45,478 bases of DNA. Origin: Faecalibacterium sp. UBA1762 (GTDB lineage: Bacteria > Bacillota > Clostridia > Oscillospirales > Ruminococcaceae). The notes under the pieces were generated by a model. It was not told the origin of the DNA. It saw nothing but the letters and a program-made list of their open reading frames with translations, and searched no databases. The position numbers were made by a program, and so were the translations under genes. Below, piece after piece: positions 41,971 to 45,478 of this stretch (its first letter is position 1; every line of letters starts with the position of its first letter). The stretch is from assembly GCA_002314755.1 (NCBI GenBank), contig DCHC01000059.1, positions 1-45,478 of the forward strand, written 5' to 3'.

Positions 41971-43197
41971 ATGGACAGAAACGTAAGACCGGATACCTGG
42001 GGTGCTGTGGACGGCCTTGGGCGAATATTGCCGGAAAATGGCAGCGTGGGAGAAAAACGGGACAGATTTGTCGGTATGTTTTACTGGACCTGGCACGATC
42101 GCTACGACGACCCGGAAAATGCGGTGAATATGGCGTGGGAAACACCCAACCGCGGGCAGGGTACGGTCAATATGCAAAAGGTCATGGATCAGTATCCGGA
42201 GGCAAAAAATGATTACTACCATCCCGGCTGGTGCGGTATGGGCAGCGGTAACGGGATCGGCTGCGGCCACTGGAATGAGCCTGTTTACGGTTACTATTTT
42301 TCAGATGACTGCTGGGTGATACGCAGACAGGCAGAACTTTTGGCAAACGCCGGCGTGGACGCCGTGTTTTTTGATAATACCAACGGTTCCGATATGTGGG
42401 AAAAGGGATATATGGCTGTTGGTCGGACCTTTGAATCCGCTCAAAGAGATGGTGTACGTGTCCCCGGAATAGCTTTTCTTCTGCCGTTACATTACCCGGA
42501 TAATCCCGATAACGGGGAGATGAACCGAATACAGTTAAGAGAGCTGTACCGGAAGGTCTATCAGCCGGGTCTGTTTCGGTCCGTTTGGTTTACCTGGAAA
42601 GGAAAACCCTTAATTATGGCATATCCGGACGCCTTGAACCCGGCGGATCCGTTAGAGGCAGAAATTCTTCAGTTCTTTACATTTCGTCCCTGTCAGCCAA
42701 AATATTACGAGGTTCCGTTGCGAGAGAATATGTGGGGGTGGCTTTCTGTTTATCCGCAGACGGTATATCCCAACCCGGACGGAAGTCCGGAGCAGATATG
42801 CGTGGGGGTGGCACAGAATATCAACGCGGAGAGTCTGGAACGCGGGTCGGTCTGTACCATGAACGGCGAGAATATCTTTGGCAGATCCTATTCATCCCAG
42901 GGGTTTGACCCCAGACCGGACGCCAAGCTGTGGGGAGCAAATTTTGAAGAACAGTGGCGCAGAGCGCTACAAGTGGACCCGGAATTTGTGTTTGTAACCG
43001 GCTGGAACGAATGGATCGCTGGTCACCGAAAAGAACGGTTCGGCGTGAAGAACGGAATATGCGATGAGTTTGACGATGAGCACAGCCGGGATATTGAGCC
43101 CAGCAAGGGTGACCTGATTACCAGCTTTGCGCCAATATTCGCCGTTTTAAAGGCACTGGAAAGCAGAAACCTCATCCGCAGACGCTTCTTAGCCTGA
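41971..43197 (+). CDS. GH99-like glycoside hydrolase domain protein, N-terminal part of a frameshifted gene
   Basis: 408 residues from ATG 41971, with AAGGGG 6 bases upstream; the ATG at 41956 precedes that site. TIM-barrel-like segments: RFVGMFYWTWHDRYDDPENA near the start, LLANAGVDAVFFDNTNGSDM, WFTWKGKPLIMAYPDALN and FVFVTGWNEWIAGHR near the end. The plan recalls the GH99/GH71-like endo-mannanase group found in anaerobes, but no close family match is certain. No signal peptide. The frame ends at 43197, yet a related domain continues at once in the -1 frame. If the frameshift is genuine, the catalytic domain is still nearly whole. Confidence 0.78.
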   Translation: MDRNVRPDTWGAVDGLGRILPENGSVGEKRDRFVGMFYWTWHDRYDDPENAVNMAWETPNRGQGTVNMQKVMDQYPEAKNDYYHPGWCGMGSGNGIGCGHWNEPVYGYYFSDDCWVIRRQAELLANAGVDAVFFDNTNGSDMWEKGYMAVGRTFESAQRDGVRVPGIAFLLPLHYPDNPDNGEMNRIQLRELYRKVYQPGLFRSVWFTWKGKPLIMAYPDALNPADPLEAEILQFFTFRPCQPKYYEVPLRENMWGWLSVYPQTVYPNPDGSPEQICVGVAQNINAESLERGSVCTMNGENIFGRSYSSQGFDPRPDAKLWGANFEEQWRRALQVDPEFVFVTGWNEWIAGHRKERFGVKNGICDEFDDEHSRDIEPSKGDLITSFAPIFAVLKALESRNLIRRRFLA

Positions 43198-43745
43198 ACG
43201 GGACGGATGATAATTGGCAAAGTAACACCCGGCGTTTTTATGATTACCGTAAAGATCTCAGCCCGCGGAACGCGCAGGGATATTATCACTATGCAAGTGA
43301 CACCGGTCGGAACGCAATCACCGAATCCGGTGTGGGGCATGACAGTCAGTACATCTATTTTGAAGCGGTCTGTCAGGACCGGCTTTCACCCTGCTGCGAA
43401 GAAGACTGGATGAGGCTGCTGGTACGTACAGACATGCCGGGAGCAACCTTTGAAGGCTTTCAATTTATTGTGAATCGTACCTCGCCGGGAAAAACAGCTC
43501 AGCTGGAGCGTAGTCTTGGAGGATGGAACTGGGAAAAAGCAGCGGAGTGTCCTTGGACAGTGTCGAGTAATCGGCTGCGTATTGCGTTGCCGCGTCAGGC
43601 GCTTGGGCTTGATAAAAGGCAACGGTTTCAGCTTTGGTTCAAATGGGCAGATAACAATTTGCGGCAGGGTGATATGCTCACCCTGTATACGGAAGGTGAC
43701 TGTTCCCCCGGCGCCAGATTTACCTACCATTACATTGCTGAATAA
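43194..43745 (+). pseudogene. C-terminal continuation of the GH99-like protein in the -1 frame
   Basis: From CTG 43194 the -1 frame reads LNGTDDNWQSNTRRFYDYRK and runs 183 codons to a stop, with HYASDTGRNAITESGVGHDS, YIYFEAVCQDRLSP, WMRLLVRTDMPGATFEGFQF and GDMLTLYTEGDCSPG. It looks like a beta-sandwich carbohydrate-binding domain that belongs C-terminal to the barrel. It has no ribosome site of its own. One lost or gained base near 43170-43195 explains the break. Confidence 0.72.
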
Positions 43746-43899
43746 TCAAAAATGCATAAATTGGTTGCCCGGAATAATCGGTTAAACTTGATATTATTAC
43801 CGTGTAATGTTATAATAAATGCATTGATTTTTCTAAATATATGATCTTTATATTCCCATTTTCGCACTGTGTAAAATGTGTGTAGGATCTGTATATTGC

Positions 43900-43928
43900 T
43901 TGCGTGAAGTTTCTGTTTTTGTTATACT
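43900..43928 (+). promoter_or_regulatory. Promoter of the ABC transporter gene
   Basis: TTGCGT (43900-43905), a 17-base spacer and TATACT (43923-43928) lie 33 bases before the ATG. The stretch 43746-43899 holds no recognisable gene. Confidence 0.7.
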
Positions 43929-43961
43929 GAGACTGTTAGTAACAGTAAACGAGGGTTTAAT

Positions 43962-45478
43962 ATGTTAAAGTTAGAAAAAATAAGTAAGGTCTATTCTACG
44001 GGGTACAAAAAGGTGCAGGCGCTACAGGATATCAGTGTCGAGTTCCGAAAAAGTGAGTTCGTCTGCATTTTAGGACCCTCCGGATGCGGTAAAACAACCT
44101 TGCTGAATCTGATTGGCGGACTGGACAGATATACAACCGGAGATATGCAAATTGACCGCGTCTCCACAAGAAAATATAAACCGAGAGATTGGGACAGCTA
44201 TCGAAATCATACGGTAGGTTTTGTCTTTCAAAATTATCATCTGATACCTCACCAGTCGGTACTGTCTAATGTGGAAATGGCATTGATCCTGTCCGGCATG
44301 AAAAAAAATGAAGCGCAGAAAAGGGCAGCAAAGGTTTTAACGGCGTTGGGTCTGGGCAATCAGTTAGAAAAAAAACCGGCAGAATTGTCCGGTGGTCAGA
44401 TGCAAAGGGTCGCAATTGCCCGCGCACTGGTTAACAGCCCCGGTATCCTGTTGGCAGATGAACCAACCGGCGCGCTGGATTCGGAAACCAGTATTCAGAT
44501 TATGGATATCCTGGCAGAAGTGGCAAAAAAGCGGCTGGTCATCATGGTTACCCATAATCCGGAGTTGGCACAAAAATATGCGACCCGGATCATTCGTATT
44601 CTGGACGGGAAAATCGTTAGCGATACCAGACCGGTTACGGAAGAAGAGCGAAATAAAGCGAAAAAGACAAGGGATTTCTCAGCCAGGGGAAAAACCTCCA
44701 TGTCGTTTTTTGCTGCTTTGGGTCTCAGCTTCAGCAATCTGTTGACCAAAAAAGGAAGAAGCTTACTGACGGCGTTTGCAGGCAGTATCGGTATTATCGG
44801 CATAGCATTAATCCTGTCGTTGTCGAACGGCGCACGAAATTTCATCAGTCAGGTGCAGCAAAATACGCTTTCGGGGTATCCGCTGGTGATTGAACAGGAT
44901 ACCTCCGGCCTGAGCGGCGTTGTGAATAATTTGATGACGCAAACGGAAAACGCGCAGGGAGACTATAGTGAAGCCCCCTCCATTGTATATAATTTTGCGT
45001 CTTCAATAAAAGAGGCGTCTTCTGGAAAGGTTGACCTTTCCGGCTTGAAGAAATTTGTCGAAACGGATAAAGAGCTGCAGACGCATATTTCGGCGGTAGC
45101 GTACGATTACGGCCTCAACCTGGATATCTATGCAAAGGATCCGAACGGCGAGATTGTCTTCAGTGATATTCTATCTATGTTGAAAACAGATTACCAAAAT
45201 TTGCTGGAGACTAGGTACGGTAAGATCTTTTTCGATTTATTGAATACGCAAACTTGGAAAGAGCTGCTGCCCGGTGAGAACGGAGAGCTGATACATGATA
45301 TTATTTTAGACCAGTATGATGTGGTTTACGGCAGATGGCCGGAGGCCTCTGATGAGGTGATGCTGTTTGTTGGTAAGGATAATACGATATCAGATACTCT
45401 TTTGTACTCAATCGGGTTAAAAAGTCGGGCGGAACTGAGCGGTGTATTGACTGCAAGCTTTCACCGGGAGAGCTTGGA
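43962..45478 (+). CDS. MacB-like ABC ATPase-permease fusion, cut by the right edge
   Basis: The frame is open from ATG 43962 (AGGG about 8 bases upstream) to the window end: 505 codons and no stop. The ATPase domain is at the N-terminus: Walker A in ILGPSGCGKTTLLNLIGGLD near 36, Q-loop in VGFVFQNYHL, signature AELSGGQMQRVAIARAL and Walker B LLADEPTGALD. A linker of about 45 residues (RPVTEEERNKAKKTRD) leads to the first membrane helix at about 270-292 (AFAGSIGIIGIALILSLSNG). An extracellular domain then starts. This single-chain ATPase plus FtsX-like permease is common in Firmicutes for peptide or lipoprotein export or antimicrobial resistance. It has its own promoter. Substrate unknown. Confidence 0.92.
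   Translation, partial: MLKLEKISKVYSTGYKKVQALQDISVEFRKSEFVCILGPSGCGKTTLLNLIGGLDRYTTGDMQIDRVSTRKYKPRDWDSYRNHTVGFVFQNYHLIPHQSVLSNVEMALILSGMKKNEAQKRAAKVLTALGLGNQLEKKPAELSGGQMQRVAIARALVNSPGILLADEPTGALDSETSIQIMDILAEVAKKRLVIMVTHNPELAQKYATRIIRILDGKIVSDTRPVTEEERNKAKKTRDFSARGKTSMSFFAALGLSFSNLLTKKGRSLLTAFAGSIGIIGIALILSLSNGARNFISQVQQNTLSGYPLVIEQDTSGLSGVVNNLMTQTENAQGDYSEAPSIVYNFASSIKEASSGKVDLSGLKKFVETDKELQTHISAVAYDYGLNLDIYAKDPNGEIVFSDILSMLKTDYQNLLETRYGKIFFDLLNTQTWKELLPGENGELIHDIILDQYDVVYGRWPEASDEVMLFVGKDNTISDTLLYSIGLKSRAELSGVLTASFHRESL

Noticed and set aside
43180..43197. Programmed -1 ribosomal frameshift
   Set aside because: No X-XXY-YYZ slippery heptamer or downstream pseudoknot was seen; mutation or sequencing error is simpler.

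Overview
The window looks like a low-to-mid GC Gram-positive anaerobe of the Clostridia, plausibly a gut Oscillospiraceae/Ruminococcaceae-type organism. The evidence is a Wzy-type capsule regulatory trio of Gram-positive form (CpsC, PHP-type phosphatase CpsB, BY-kinase CpsD), two glycyl radical enzymes with one radical-SAM activase, a short DtxR/MntR-like regulator, strong GGAGG ribosome sites and TTGACA/TATAAT promoters. The genus cannot be read from sequence alone. The first base starts a perfect 25-bp fold-back and the last gene runs off the right edge, so this may be a whole contig.

Layout. (1) 1-4294: an edge-truncated gene, a metal-dependent repressor, an acetyltransferase, an orphan glycyl radical enzyme and a metallophosphoesterase. 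(2) 4466-6245: a CapE-like UDP-sugar 4,6-dehydratase with a small HTH-like gene and a clean terminator. (3) 6304-10937: a complete plasmid-type replication and partition module, made of a leftward Rep_3 initiator, about 1.1 kb of 22-bp iterons in two tandem blocks of five plus dispersed copies, then a rightward HTH-ParA/ParB operon followed by three 23-bp palindromes (candidate centromere). The polysaccharide locus therefore probably sits on a secondary replicon (megaplasmid or chromid). (4) 10974-13294: a decayed leftward capsule control operon (LCP, CpsC and CpsD pseudogenes). (5) 13634-23263: nucleotide-sugar genes: a membrane 4,6-dehydratase, a small Cys-rich protein, UDP-xylose synthase, a GT8, then an operon of HTH-fused galacturonokinase-like kinase, sugar-1-phosphate nucleotidyltransferase, UDP-glucuronate 4-epimerase and an NTase-fold protein. 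(6) 23695-27307: intact initiating sugar transferase (short N-terminus), CpsC, CpsB and CpsD. (7) 27345-34359: a cytoplasmic glycoside-hydrolase-like protein, an IS66 remnant, a second glycyl radical enzyme with its activase, and an AlkD-like repair protein. (8) 34366-41777: a leftward operon of three GT4, one GT2, a Wzy-like polymerase and a heparinase II/III-like protein. (9) 41905-45478: a frameshifted GH99-like gene, and an ABC ATPase-permease cut by the window edge.

How it fits together. Regions 5, 6 and 8 can make, polymerise and control a cell-surface polysaccharide. The sugar genes predict a route from free galacturonate to galacturonate-1-P, UDP-galacturonate, UDP-glucuronate and UDP-xylose. 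The heparinase-like protein agrees with a uronate-containing polymer. No Wzx flippase is visible. The most unusual items are the iteron/partition module beside a capsule locus, the HTH-kinase fusion with an apparent AUC start, and the two divergent glycyl radical enzymes sharing one visible activase.
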